From Echinicola strongylocentroti (lineage in GTDB: Bacteria; Bacteroidota; Bacteroidia; Cytophagales; Cyclobacteriaceae): a stretch of 64,000 nt of DNA. The notes beneath the pieces were generated by a model. It did not search any database, was not told the origin of the DNA, and saw only the letters and a program-made list of their open reading frames with translations. Shown here piece after piece: positions 17,395-26,974 of the stretch; the first letter of the stretch is position 1; every line of letters begins with the position of its first letter. The stretch lies in contig NZ_CP030041.1 in NCBI RefSeq assembly GCF_003260975.1, positions 5,955,501-6,019,500 on the forward strand, read 5' to 3'. The translations under genes and the position numbers were made by a program.

Positions 17395-18438
17395 ATGATC
17401 ATAAAGAATAGAATAGTACATAATGCGATCAATGAATCATCTCGTGTGCCCAAATACAGGCAGTTGGCCGGAATCATAACCCAAGCAATAGAAAATGGGG
17501 AACTTGAAGTAGGGGAAAAACTCCCTTCCATCACGGAGTTACATGAAGAGACTGAGCTAGCAAGGGATACTATTGTTAAAGCACTGACTTACCTCAAGGA
17601 GAAAAAGATCATTTCTTCAGTCATTAGTAAAGGCTTCTACGTAGCCAGGAATGTCAATAGGGCCAAAACAAGGGTGCTGCTGGTGATGAATAAATTAAGC
17701 AGTTATAAGCTGAAGATCTACCATTCCTTTGTGGATGCCTTAGGCGTGGACTATCAAGTGGATCTAAAGGTCCATCATTGTAATCCGGAATACCTAAAGT
17801 CCATACTTGAAGAGGGGATGGAAGTCTACGAACATTTTGTAGTCATGCCGCACTTTAACGGAACTACAGCGGAAGAAACCAGTATTATCGACTACTTGAA
17901 TGGTCTTCCCGACCATAAACTGTTGTTAATGGACAGGCATGTTGCCGGGATTTCGGATAAGGTTCCCTGTATCTACCAGAATTTTGAAGATGACATCTAT
18001 TTTTCGTTGCTAGGTATAGCGGACAAATTAAAGAAATACGACAAGTTGACATTGGTTTTTCCAGAGCACAATATCTACCCTTACCCAGAAGAAATCAAAG
18101 CGGGTTTTTTGCGTTTGTGTCACCAATTGGAATGCAGTAATGAAATCATCGACAAAGTGTACCAGGATATGGAGTTTGAATCCAATGATGCCTTCATCAT
18201 CATTGATGAAGAGGACCTGGTCTGTTTTCTTCAACAAGTGAGGGACAAAAAGCTAGTCTTGGGAAATGACCTTGGAGTAATTTCATATAATGATACTGCG
18301 CTGAAAGAAGTACTGGGGATTTCTGTGATGACGACTGATTTTGAAGTGATGGCCGACTCAGCGGCATATATGATCAAGAAAAAGAAATATGATATCGTAC
18401 CAAATTACTTTAGCCTTATCGACAGGGGAAGTGTTTGA
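17395..18438 (+). CDS. GntR-family transcriptional regulator with sugar-binding-type C-terminal domain
   Basis: A 347-residue cytoplasmic repressor-type protein. Residues about 15-85 form a GntR winged helix ('VPKYRQLAGIITQAIENGELEVGEKLPS', 'LARDTIVKALTYLKEKKII', then the wing 'SKGFYVA'). Residues about 92-347 have the alternating sheet/helix pattern of a LacI/periplasmic-binding-type effector domain rather than the FadR or UTRA domains. This architecture is that of the Bacteroides fucose repressor FucR and relatives, so a 6-deoxysugar such as L-rhamnose or L-fucose, or its phosphate, is a plausible effector. The gene lies between the HTCS gene and a sulfatase gene 36 bp downstream, with which it may be co-transcribed. 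Confidence 0.85.
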   Translation: MIIKNRIVHNAINESSRVPKYRQLAGIITQAIENGELEVGEKLPSITELHEETELARDTIVKALTYLKEKKIISSVISKGFYVARNVNRAKTRVLLVMNKLSSYKLKIYHSFVDALGVDYQVDLKVHHCNPEYLKSILEEGMEVYEHFVVMPHFNGTTAEETSIIDYLNGLPDHKLLLMDRHVAGISDKVPCIYQNFEDDIYFSLLGIADKLKKYDKLTLVFPEHNIYPYPEEIKAGFLRLCHQLECSNEIIDKVYQDMEFESNDAFIIIDEEDLVCFLQQVRDKKLVLGNDLGVISYNDTALKEVLGISVMTTDFEVMADSAAYMIKKKKYDIVPNYFSLIDRGSV

Positions 18439-18474
18439 TCGATTTGTTTAACTCTATTAGGATGATAGTAAAAA

Positions 18475-19980
18475 ATGATAAGGTCTCATAGGAACATAGT
18501 ACCCCATTACATTGCGCTGGTCTGTTTTACAGTACTGTTAGGTTGTTCCTCAAGTAAAAAAGAACAAAAGGCTATTTCGGATGACAGCAAACCCAATGTA
18601 TTGTTTATCGCTGTTGATGATTTGAATACTTGGTTGGGATGCCTTAAAAATTATTCCAATACCAAAACGCCAAACTTGGACAGATTGGCAAGTCAGGGAG
18701 TGTTGTTTTCAAATGCCCACTGCCAAGCACCTTTATGTGGACCATCGAGGGCCTCTGTAATGACTGGCTTAAGACCGTCCACCACAGGAATGTACGGTAT
18801 GGTGCCAGATGAAAAAGTGCGCTCTGACAATCCCGCTACAAAAGATATCGTTTTTCTTCCCGAATACTTCTCCCAAGAAGGCTATCATACAATGGGCATA
18901 GGGAAGCTATTCCATATCCATGCCCCAAAGGGAGTATTCACTGAGTCTGGTGGCAGGGTAAAAGGTTTTGGCCCTCACCCGGACCAGCGATTCGTATGGG
19001 ATGGCGTAGGCCAGTCTGACCAGTCCCGTTATGGTAGGACCAGTACAGACTGGGGAGCCTATCCAGAACAGGATACATCAATGCCAGACCACCAGTCGGT
19101 GGATTGGGTAGTGGAGCGGCTTGAAAGAGACTACCAAAAGCCGTTTTTTATGGGCTTGGGTTTTTTACGTCCTCATGTGCCGTTGTACGTTCCCCAGAAA
19201 TGGTTTGATCTACACCCTTTGGACAGTATCGAGACACCGCCCTATTTGGAGGACGACTTGGAAGATATCCCCGAAGTTGGGCTTAAAATCAATGACCTGC
19301 CCATGATGCCATCCACAGAATGGGCCAAGGAATCTGGTGAATGGAAAAAAATCATCCAGGCCTACTTGGCCTGCGTGAGTTTTGTGGATTATGAAATCGG
19401 AAGGGTGATTACAGCTCTTGAAGAAAGCCAGCACGCCCAAAACACGGTCATTGTATTATGGTCTGATCATGGATATCGCTTGGGAGAAAAAGGGACTTTT
19501 GCCAAGCATGCCCTGTGGGATCCGGCTACCAATGCGCCTCTGTTATTCAAAGCGCCTGGGTTACCTGCTGGAAAGGTCATCACCGAGCCAGTAGAGATGT
19601 TGGATATCTATCCTACTTTACTTGAATTATGTGGATTGGAGAAATACCCGAGGAATGAAGGCAAGAGTTTGGTGCCTTTGATGAAGGGCAATAGCAAAGG
19701 AGAAGAAAATGTGGCTATCACCACCTTTGGCATGAACAACCATGCCGTAAGAACGAATAAATACCGGTATATCCAATATGAAGACGGTACTGAAGAGCTC
19801 TATGCTCTCCAAGAAGATCCCAACGAATGGGTGAACCAGGCTCAGAATCCAGCATATGAGGAGGTAGTCAATAGATTAAAAAAACACTTACCTAGTACCA
19901 ATGCGAAGTGGGATGACAATTCTTCTTATAGCTTCCAGCCCTATTTCGTAGATCAAAAGTCAAGAACAAGCAACCTTTAG
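18475..19980 (+). CDS. S1 family sulfatase, iduronate-2-sulfatase-like lipoprotein
   Basis: A 501-residue exported sulfatase. The N terminus is a lipoprotein signal with lipobox 'LLGC' (Cys24). The metal-binding 'FIAVDDLNTW' (Asp48, Asp49) is followed by the sulfatase signature 'LCGPSRASVMTG', in which Cys88 would be converted to formylglycine. The C-terminal metal site 'LWSDHGYRLGEKGTFAKHALWD' is intact, as is the final 'ELYALQEDPNEWVN'. The overall pattern ('NTWLGCL', 'SDHGYRLGE') is that of iduronate-2-sulfatase-like S1 enzymes. It would remove sulfate esters from oligosaccharides in the periplasm. The maturase that makes formylglycine is not in the window. Confidence 0.9.
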   Translation: MIRSHRNIVPHYIALVCFTVLLGCSSSKKEQKAISDDSKPNVLFIAVDDLNTWLGCLKNYSNTKTPNLDRLASQGVLFSNAHCQAPLCGPSRASVMTGLRPSTTGMYGMVPDEKVRSDNPATKDIVFLPEYFSQEGYHTMGIGKLFHIHAPKGVFTESGGRVKGFGPHPDQRFVWDGVGQSDQSRYGRTSTDWGAYPEQDTSMPDHQSVDWVVERLERDYQKPFFMGLGFLRPHVPLYVPQKWFDLHPLDSIETPPYLEDDLEDIPEVGLKINDLPMMPSTEWAKESGEWKKIIQAYLACVSFVDYEIGRVITALEESQHAQNTVIVLWSDHGYRLGEKGTFAKHALWDPATNAPLLFKAPGLPAGKVITEPVEMLDIYPTLLELCGLEKYPRNEGKSLVPLMKGNSKGEENVAITTFGMNNHAVRTNKYRYIQYEDGTEELYALQEDPNEWVNQAQNPAYEEVVNRLKKHLPSTNAKWDDNSSYSFQPYFVDQKSRTSNL

Positions 19981-20216
19981 GTCATGCATCCAAATAGCTA
20001 TGCGGTGAAAGCGGTTATCCCAGCATCCGATTGGCTATTCTACATCTTGTCTTCTACTATCGATATCACTTAATCGATTTACTGGTCGGTTTCATGATGG
20101 GCCAACACAGGTGAGTTTACCTACCGTACGGTGGATATATGGTGAAATAAAATTAATAAAGCAGACTCCTGAATAATAAGGAGGATGGCAGTTATACACT
20201 AATTATGCAGTATAAT

Positions 20217-22481
20217 ATGAACATTAGAAAAGTAGTGGCTTTTATTAGCTTGATGATATGGGGAGGAGTCCTTGCTGCCCAAACTGCAAAGCCAATTTAC
20301 AAACAACCTGAACATAGCATAAGCGAAAGGGTGTCGGACTTATTGGAGCGAATGACCTTGGAGGAGAAGGTGGCCCAGATGCGAATGTTTCACGCACAAA
20401 TAGGGGTAGCACTCAATGAAAAAGATGAACTGGAGCTATCCGACAAGGTCATCGAGAAATTAAAGATGGGCATAGGCGGGATCAAAAACCCGGGAGAGCA
20501 CCTGTCACCGCATAGGGCAGCGATACTAAACAACCAACTCCAAAAGTACATTATTGAAAATGGTCGCTTGGGTATTCCGGGATTTTTTGTGACCGAATCC
20601 TACAATGGGGTGGATGCCGCAGGGTGTACCCGTTTTGGCCGTCCCATTAATATGGCTTCCACGTTTAATCCAGCATTGGTCAAGGAAGTTTTTGATGCAG
20701 TGGGAAGGGAAGCCCGATGGAGAGGATTACATTTGACCCATTCACCGGAAGCGGATATCGTCCGAGATCCTAGGTTTGGTCGGATGAGTGAAGCTTTTGG
20801 TGAAGACACCTACCTTACCAGCCAAATGATCATCAGTGCCATTACAGGACTGCAGGGTGATTATAAAGGCCTGAAATCAAGTCATATCGGTGCAGTGGCA
20901 AAGCATTTTGCGGGCTATGCACAGGTGGCCGGAGGAACCAATTTTGCCTCCATAGAGATTTCTCCACGTACGCTGGTCGATGAAATATTCCCGCCATTTA
21001 AAGCAGCAGTCATAGAGGCAAATACCTTAGGGATAATGGCATCTCACGGAGATATAAACGGGGTGGCCAGCCATGCCAATCCTTGGTTATTGACCGAAGT
21101 ACTTAGGGAACAATGGGGATTTGAAGGGTATGTGGTGTCCGATGCCAATGACATTGGACGGCTCCACTATTTTATGAAAGTCGCCGAGACGCCTGAGGAA
21201 GCGGCGATTTTAGGCTTAAAGGCAGGGGTCGACGTAGACTTGTACGCCGAGGATGCTTATGCACTTCTTCCGGAAATCGTCAGTAAAAAGCCCGAACTCA
21301 TGAAATATATCGACCGCTCTGCAGCTAGGGTGTTAAGGACGAAATTTATTCTGGGACTGTTTGACGATCCATATATTGACATCGAACAAGTGGCTTCATC
21401 AGTTCGGTCCCAAAGCCATTTGGACCTGGCCAAGGATGCAGACCGGGAATCTATCATCCTGCTACAGAATAATGGGGTATTGCCATTATCACCTGCTAAA
21501 ACCAAAAAGATAGGGCTAGTAGGGCCTTTGCTCACTTCGGAGACAAGGGAGCAGTTTGCCAATGCCTTTGGCGAAGAAGTGGAGTTCATCGAAGCAAAAG
21601 GATTTGAACTTACCGATGGTAACGGTGCAGTCCCCCAGTTGGCACCCGAAGAGGCCCAAAGAAGAGGCATCAAAGAAATCATCGACAAGGTCCAACAAGC
21701 TGAGGCTATTGTGGCTTTTGTGGGAGGGGATGAGTTCACTGCTAAAGAAGGTTTTTTCAATAACGCCCTAGGTGACCGTGAGCGTATTGACCCTGTTGGG
21801 CTCCAAGATGAATTAATAGCGTCGCTTAAAAAACTTGGCAAGCCACTGATCATAGTCCTTAAGCATAGGCGGACGCTTTCTATAAATACATTTGCCAAAA
21901 AGGCAGACGCCATCTTGGATTGCTGGGACCTTAGTGAAAAGGGGGATTATGCCATAGCGGAGGTGCTTTTTGGTAAGGTAAACCCTTCGGGAAAACTACC
22001 TGTGACGGTACCCCGATCTATTGGGCAGCTACCTTTTCATTATAGCCAAAAAGAAATCAATTATAAAAAAGGCTATCTTTTTGCCGAAAACAAGCCTTTG
22101 TACCCATTTGGACATGGGCTTAGCTATACCACATTTGACTACAGCCCTGTACAGCTGTCACATCCGGTGCTCCACGAAAACGGATCAATGTATGCTACCG
22201 TCAAGGTGACCAACACAGGGAGCCTACCAGGTAAAGAAACAGTGCAGCTATATCTTAAGGACCTTATTGGCACGGTGGTACGTCCGATGCAGGAACTTAA
22301 AGGCTTCCAAAAAATCGAATTGATGCCAGGGGAATCAAAGGAAGTGTCTTTTGAAATACTGCCTGAAATGCTCGAGTATTGCGGCCTTGATATGGAAAAA
22401 AACCAAGGTAAAGGCACCTTTGAATTGCGTGTGGGAAGTTCGAGTGCATCCTTCCAAGCCATCAACTTTGAGTTGCAATGA
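20217..22481 (+). CDS. GH3 glycosidase, periplasmic
   Basis: A protein of about 754 residues with a Sec signal peptide ending 'GVLAAQ'. An ATG four codons upstream (20205) is an equally possible start. It has the three-part GH3 layout with the nucleophile in 'GYVVSDANDIGRLHYF', 'AKHFAGYAQ' in the barrel, and the C-terminal fibronectin III-like domain entered by 'YPFGHGLSYTTF'. The nucleophile region is like that of the GH3 at 9835 (SDxNDxxRLH), so they are paralogues, but this one has no lipobox, which suggests a soluble periplasmic enzyme. It lies between two sulfatase genes. Specificity is open; removal of beta-linked xylose or glucose from a sulfated oligosaccharide would fit. Confidence 0.88.
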   Translation: MNIRKVVAFISLMIWGGVLAAQTAKPIYKQPEHSISERVSDLLERMTLEEKVAQMRMFHAQIGVALNEKDELELSDKVIEKLKMGIGGIKNPGEHLSPHRAAILNNQLQKYIIENGRLGIPGFFVTESYNGVDAAGCTRFGRPINMASTFNPALVKEVFDAVGREARWRGLHLTHSPEADIVRDPRFGRMSEAFGEDTYLTSQMIISAITGLQGDYKGLKSSHIGAVAKHFAGYAQVAGGTNFASIEISPRTLVDEIFPPFKAAVIEANTLGIMASHGDINGVASHANPWLLTEVLREQWGFEGYVVSDANDIGRLHYFMKVAETPEEAAILGLKAGVDVDLYAEDAYALLPEIVSKKPELMKYIDRSAARVLRTKFILGLFDDPYIDIEQVASSVRSQSHLDLAKDADRESIILLQNNGVLPLSPAKTKKIGLVGPLLTSETREQFANAFGEEVEFIEAKGFELTDGNGAVPQLAPEEAQRRGIKEIIDKVQQAEAIVAFVGGDEFTAKEGFFNNALGDRERIDPVGLQDELIASLKKLGKPLIIVLKHRRTLSINTFAKKADAILDCWDLSEKGDYAIAEVLFGKVNPSGKLPVTVPRSIGQLPFHYSQKEINYKKGYLFAENKPLYPFGHGLSYTTFDYSPVQLSHPVLHENGSMYATVKVTNTGSLPGKETVQLYLKDLIGTVVRPMQELKGFQKIELMPGESKEVSFEILPEMLEYCGLDMEKNQGKGTFELRVGSSSASFQAINFELQ

Positions 22482-22673
22482 TGTCTGGGCAATGAGGTAA
22501 GTAAATGAGACATATTCCGGATCAAACCTAGGAAGTATTCCCTAGATCAACGGGAGCTGAAATTGGATGCTGAAATGAGGACAGTTAACCATACAGGAGT
22601 TTAAAAACGCGACGGTGAAGCATCCAACGTCCGCATAAGAAGAGAACAATAGTAATAACAAACTTTCAATAAA

Positions 22674-24437
22674 ATGACACTATCAGGACTTTTGGAATGG
22701 GCGGTTAAGAGCGTAGGGATAGCATTTTTGCTGGCCTGCACTGTTAGTTGTGGCCATACAGGGAATTCACAAAATAAGGATAACGCGGCCATGGACCATG
22801 AAGGCTTATCAAGGCCCAATATTTTATGGCTAGTGACCGAGGACATGGGGCCATATATAGCACCTTTTGGTGATTCTACCGCCTACACCCCAAATTTAAA
22901 CCGCTTGGCCAATGAAGGTGTAAGGTATCCAAATCTATACTCTACTTCAGGAGTCTGCGCTCCCAGTCGAGCAGCTATAGCTACGGGGATGTACCCTTCC
23001 AGTATTGGTGCTAATCATATGCGTACGAGTTCGTATACTGAAATTACGGGACTGCCCAAATACGAAGCTGTACCTGGAGCCGATGTCAAGATGATCAGTG
23101 AGCTCTTACGGACACAAGGGTATTATTGTACCAATAATTACAAGGAAGATTATCAGTTTAGGGCGCCGGTCACAGCTTGGGACGAGAGCAGTCCTTACGC
23201 CCATTGGCGAAATAGGGCAGAGGGTCAGCCTTTCTTTTCTGTTTTTAACTTTACAGAAACCCATGAATCAGGTCTATTTGACCCCTACGGTTTTCGGTAT
23301 ATTGAAACCCGACATTATAGAGCTGGTGATAGAAGCTATAAATGGGCAGATGGAAGGATGAGCGAGGAGGAAACACCGGTTCACCTATCCAAGGACAAGG
23401 ATTTTCCTATTCCTCCTTACCTCCCCAATACAGGGGTAGTAAAACGGGACATGTGGAAAATGTATAACAATATTTCTGAAATGGACCGGCAATTGGGCGC
23501 TGTCTTGGACCAGCTGGAAGAAGATGGGTTGTTGGAAAATACCATCATTATCTTTTATGGAGACCATGGAGGACCTCTTCCCAGACAAAAACGTCTGATC
23601 TATGATTCTGGGCTGAATACACCAATGATTATCAGGTTTCCCAATAAGCGTCGTGCAGGGTCAGGAGATGACCAATTGATAAGTTTTGTTGACTTTGCGC
23701 CGACAATGCTCTCTCTGGTAGGTGTGCCACCTAAAGAATATATGCAGGGGCAGGCATTTCTGGGCGAGTACCAGGCATCGGAAGAGAGGGATTATATCCA
23801 TGCCGCAGCGGATCGATTTGATGAAGTGACCGATGCCATTAGGGCAGTAAGGGACAAACAGTTTAAATACATACGGAATTATCGTCCGTATCAAGGATAT
23901 TACTTGCCCATAACGTACCGCGAAAAAATCCCGACCATGCAAGAGTTATTGCGGATGCGGGAAGCAGGCACCTTAAATCCTATTCAGGCTCAGTGGTTCC
24001 GGGACAGTAAGCCAAAGGAAGAGCTGTATGATCTTTCGGTGGATCCCCACGAGCTCAACAACCTAGCGGAAGATCCGGAATACAAGGACAAGCTTCGGGA
24101 GTTGAGCGGAGAAATGGACAGGTGGCTGACAGAAATCGGTGATGACCCCACGATGCCCGAGCGAGAACTGATAAAAGAGCTCTGGAATGGTCAATCTACA
24201 CAGCCTAAGACAGGAACTCCAATAGTGACCATAGAGCAGGGGGAAGTCACGATCAGCTCTGAAACTCCCGGAGCTTCCATTGGCTATAAGGCCATCAATC
24301 ATAAAGGAGAAGCCAATAAATCCTGGGATGTGTACCAAGGACCCGTTGAAATCACCGAAGCCGATAGCATCATGGTAAAAGCACAACGGATAGGCTATAA
24401 ACCCAGCCAAGTGGTGACAGTAAGCATCAAACAATAA
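22674..24437 (+). CDS. S1 family sulfatase, sulfamidase-like, with C-terminal beta-sandwich
   Basis: A 587-residue exported sulfatase with lipobox 'CTVSC' (Cys26). 'NILWLVTEDMGPY' carries the first metal-binding acids, and 'GVCAPSRAAIATG' is the signature with Cys95 as the formylglycine site. 'FYGDHGGPLPRQKR' is the second metal site and is characteristic of heparan-N-sulfatase-like S1 enzymes. The last 75 or so residues (about 510-587: 'VTISSETPGASIGY', 'IMVKAQRIGYKPS') are a chitobiase/hexosaminidase C-terminal-like Ig domain, an extra module not present in the first sulfatase. The next gene starts 24 bp downstream, so the two are co-transcribed. Confidence 0.9.
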   Translation: MTLSGLLEWAVKSVGIAFLLACTVSCGHTGNSQNKDNAAMDHEGLSRPNILWLVTEDMGPYIAPFGDSTAYTPNLNRLANEGVRYPNLYSTSGVCAPSRAAIATGMYPSSIGANHMRTSSYTEITGLPKYEAVPGADVKMISELLRTQGYYCTNNYKEDYQFRAPVTAWDESSPYAHWRNRAEGQPFFSVFNFTETHESGLFDPYGFRYIETRHYRAGDRSYKWADGRMSEEETPVHLSKDKDFPIPPYLPNTGVVKRDMWKMYNNISEMDRQLGAVLDQLEEDGLLENTIIIFYGDHGGPLPRQKRLIYDSGLNTPMIIRFPNKRRAGSGDDQLISFVDFAPTMLSLVGVPPKEYMQGQAFLGEYQASEERDYIHAAADRFDEVTDAIRAVRDKQFKYIRNYRPYQGYYLPITYREKIPTMQELLRMREAGTLNPIQAQWFRDSKPKEELYDLSVDPHELNNLAEDPEYKDKLRELSGEMDRWLTEIGDDPTMPERELIKELWNGQSTQPKTGTPIVTIEQGEVTISSETPGASIGYKAINHKGEANKSWDVYQGPVEITEADSIMVKAQRIGYKPSQVVTVSIKQ

Positions 24438-24461
24438 CCGGATCTATTAACGTTGAATATC

Positions 24462-26378
24462 ATGAACAGACGGGATTTTATACAATTTTCATCTTTATTG
24501 GGCCTAGGGATAACGATTCCTTCCAGTCCGCTGCTAGCCATCGATAGCAGGGGAGAAGGACATTCAAAGGCATATAGAGAGTTGGTTTACGAACTGCTAA
24601 AAGAGTGGTGTGATGGTATGATCGCCAGACAGCTTATCGATCCTTCGGATCCCAAAATCCATGGACTTATGCAATGTCCTGCTTGTGATGTGGTCCATGC
24701 ACGCTTTTTTGATGCAGTTTACCCACTTTTCTACATGGCCAAGACCACTGGACAAGCGAAATACCTGGATGCGGGAATAGCGGCAATGGAGTGGAACAGA
24801 AATGTGACGCTGGCCGATGGGAGTTGGACAAATGACCTGGATCCCAAATCATGGAATGGGACAACGGTTTTTGGAGCGATTGCCTTGGCCGAGACGTTAA
24901 AATACCATGGAGACTTGCTTGATTCCAAGCGCTATGAGGCTTGGCAGCAAAGACTTCGGGCAGCAGGTGATTTTATCTACCGAAAGTTTGACGCCATTGA
25001 TGTGACCAATGTCAACTACGGTGCTACGAACATTTATGCCCTTGATCTCATCGGGAAACTTTTGGAGCTTCCCCATTACCGTTTAAGGAGCAAGGAGCTT
25101 GCCGAGCAAATAAAAGGGTATTTTACGGAACCCAATAAATTATTGTTCGGTGAGATCAAACCTTCTGCTCATAAAAAAAGCGCCAAGGGACTTCCAGGTG
25201 TGGACCTAGGCTATAACGTGGAAGAGTCCCTGAACAGTATCGTCATGTACGCACTTCATGCCGAGGACAAAGAACTCATTGGGCTGGTGCAGAAATCCAT
25301 GGAAAGCCATTTGGAATTTATGCTTCCAGATGGAGGCTGGGACAATAGCTGGGGAACCAGGATGTTTAAGTGGACCTATTGGGGCAGCCGTACATGTGAT
25401 GGTTGTCAGCCGGCATTTACCATGATGGCCGGACACAATCCTGCTTTTGGTACGGCAGCCGTGAAAAACACCGAATTGCTGAGACGCTGTACGGCGGATG
25501 GGCTACTACATGGCGGACCACACTATATTTCACGTGGGATAAAGCCTTGCCTACATCACACCTTTACCCATGCCAAAGCACTGGCCACTGTACTTGACCA
25601 GTGGGATGAACTGCCTCCGGTAAATACAAATACACCTTTGCCAAGAGCGGAGGCCGATGGGGTACATTATTTTAAAGAGCTTGATACGGCGTTGTTTGCG
25701 AGAGGAGCTTGGAGAGGAACTGTGTCGGCCTACGATGCAGAATATTATCACAAAAGGGACATGCGCCAGGCCACGGGCAATTCACTGGGGATCTTATATC
25801 ATGAAAAGGTAGGCCTTTTATGTGCAGCAAGCATGGCCATATATAAGTTGATGGAACCCCTCAACCAACAACCTGCCCCAGGAGAGGATATAGCCTTAAC
25901 ACCAAGGATTGAGACCTATCAAAATGGAAATTGGTACTCTAATCTTTTTGACCTGACCAGTACGTTTGATTCAACTGATTCGGATGGGAAAATTACCGTT
26001 CAGGGTCAAGTGGCCCTGAAGAACGAGCGCCGTGAAAAAGTCCAAAACACAGCTGCGGATTTTGGTATAGCATACGAGTGTACAGCGGAGCACGTTCGGA
26101 TAACAGGAGATACCACTCAAGAGCTTGTAAATGAAACGTCTATCACGGTTCCTGTGCTTTCCCCATCTGGTGAACTAATGGGCCAGCCCGAGCCAAATTT
26201 CATCACCATACAAAAACCTGAAGGTACGGTGTATGTATCGGCCAATGTCCCTTTGGAAATCAAAGAAATGGGCACTGACCGAACGTTTAACATGGTGCCT
26301 GGGGTGGAAGCCATTCCCATTGTTGCTTTTTTTACTCCAGAACAGAAGCGAGTGGAGATAGAAATCAAGGTAATATGA
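24462..26378 (+). CDS. Tat-exported protein with probable alpha/alpha-toroid, putative polysaccharide-active enzyme
   Basis: A 638-residue protein. The start at 24462 gives 'MNRRDFIQFSSLLGLGITIP', a clear twin-arginine signal. Residues about 40-400 are mostly helical with repeating patterns ('FDAVYPLFYMAKTTGQAKYLDAGIAAMEW', 'VFGAIALAETLKYHGDLL'), as in (alpha/alpha)6 toroids of lyases and hydrolases. 'YGATNIYAL', 'GGWDNSWGTRMFKWTYWGSRTCDGCQP' and 'HHTFTHAKALA' hold conserved-looking His, Tyr, Asn and Arg that could be catalytic. Residues about 440-638 are beta-rich, as in heparinase-II/III-type lyases. I do not recognise a named family. Co-transcription with a sulfatase and the Tat signal suggest an enzyme acting on the same polysaccharide, possibly a lyase that supplies the GH88 enzyme, but this is inference. 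Confidence 0.55.
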   Translation: MNRRDFIQFSSLLGLGITIPSSPLLAIDSRGEGHSKAYRELVYELLKEWCDGMIARQLIDPSDPKIHGLMQCPACDVVHARFFDAVYPLFYMAKTTGQAKYLDAGIAAMEWNRNVTLADGSWTNDLDPKSWNGTTVFGAIALAETLKYHGDLLDSKRYEAWQQRLRAAGDFIYRKFDAIDVTNVNYGATNIYALDLIGKLLELPHYRLRSKELAEQIKGYFTEPNKLLFGEIKPSAHKKSAKGLPGVDLGYNVEESLNSIVMYALHAEDKELIGLVQKSMESHLEFMLPDGGWDNSWGTRMFKWTYWGSRTCDGCQPAFTMMAGHNPAFGTAAVKNTELLRRCTADGLLHGGPHYISRGIKPCLHHTFTHAKALATVLDQWDELPPVNTNTPLPRAEADGVHYFKELDTALFARGAWRGTVSAYDAEYYHKRDMRQATGNSLGILYHEKVGLLCAASMAIYKLMEPLNQQPAPGEDIALTPRIETYQNGNWYSNLFDLTSTFDSTDSDGKITVQGQVALKNERREKVQNTAADFGIAYECTAEHVRITGDTTQELVNETSITVPVLSPSGELMGQPEPNFITIQKPEGTVYVSANVPLEIKEMGTDRTFNMVPGVEAIPIVAFFTPEQKRVEIEIKVI

Positions 26379-26430
26379 TTCGTTCTACCTTATTCGGATA
26401 ATGCGTATTCCGGAGCCAAATAGAGCACAG

Positions 26431-26482
26431 GGGGATTTCAAATCCCCATTATCCCGGTTCGAGATTACAAATCCCGACTAGC
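26431..26482 (+). repeat. Two-hairpin interspersed repeat, copy 2
   Basis: GGGGATT-TCA-AATCCCC forms a perfect 7-bp stem, then ATTATCCCGGTT leads to a second stem CGAGATT-ACA-AATCCCG. This is the fullest copy in the window; others are at 12348-12397, 26569-26594 (partial) and 40088-40141 (reversed). Confidence 0.75.
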
Positions 26483-26568
26483 AAAAGCTATCCTCCAGAT
26501 AGAGTCGAGTTCTAACGTCTAGCCTTCGACTCCGCTCAGGCTGACATCTCTTTACTAATAGTTTATAA

Positions 26569-26594
26569 GGGATTTTCCCCATTATCCCGAACAG
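26569..26594 (+). repeat. Two-hairpin interspersed repeat, partial copy
   Basis: GGGATTTTCCCCATTATCCCGAACAGC-like segment matching the centre and right end of the repeat at 26431-26482 with an internal deletion. Confidence 0.5.
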
Positions 26595-26946
26595 CAAAAA
26601 ACTTAATGTTAGCTATTCCGCAGCATAGCTGCCAGAACAACAGTTAGATGGCATCCCTTCACTGGTGGTGTCCTCGAATGACGGCTTGTCATGGATTTTA
26701 TTAGCGATTTGAGATTAATTTTTTTGGATTTTGACTTTTATGCTCACTGTGGCTTTGAGGGTTTTTAGCAGTTTATCCAAGTGTCCTTAATGAATATGCT
26801 TTAGCCTAGCAGGGCAACTATGCCAAGATGACTTTGTGGAAATTGTTCTATGGTGTTTATAGTCCACCATATCCTTAAAGAAGTAGCTGTTTGTTGCGTT
26901 TAAATTCGGTGTAAACCATCGTTAATGGACGTTTTGAGAGGTTTTG

Positions 26947-26974
26947 TACGATATCACCTATTTTTTGGACTTTA
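26947..26974 (+). promoter_or_regulatory. Candidate regulator-binding site, copy 3
   Basis: The core ACCTATTTTTTGGACTTT agrees with the site before the GH5 gene; over 28 bp the two match at 24 positions. It lies about 440 bp before the susC start codon. A matching -7 box (TAnnTTTG) is not evident just downstream, as is common at activator-dependent promoters. Confidence 0.5.

Noticed and set aside
20123..20132. 10-bp palindrome ACCGTACGGT before the second GH3
   Set aside because: It occurs once, is short and has no matching site at other promoters, so no operator call is made.
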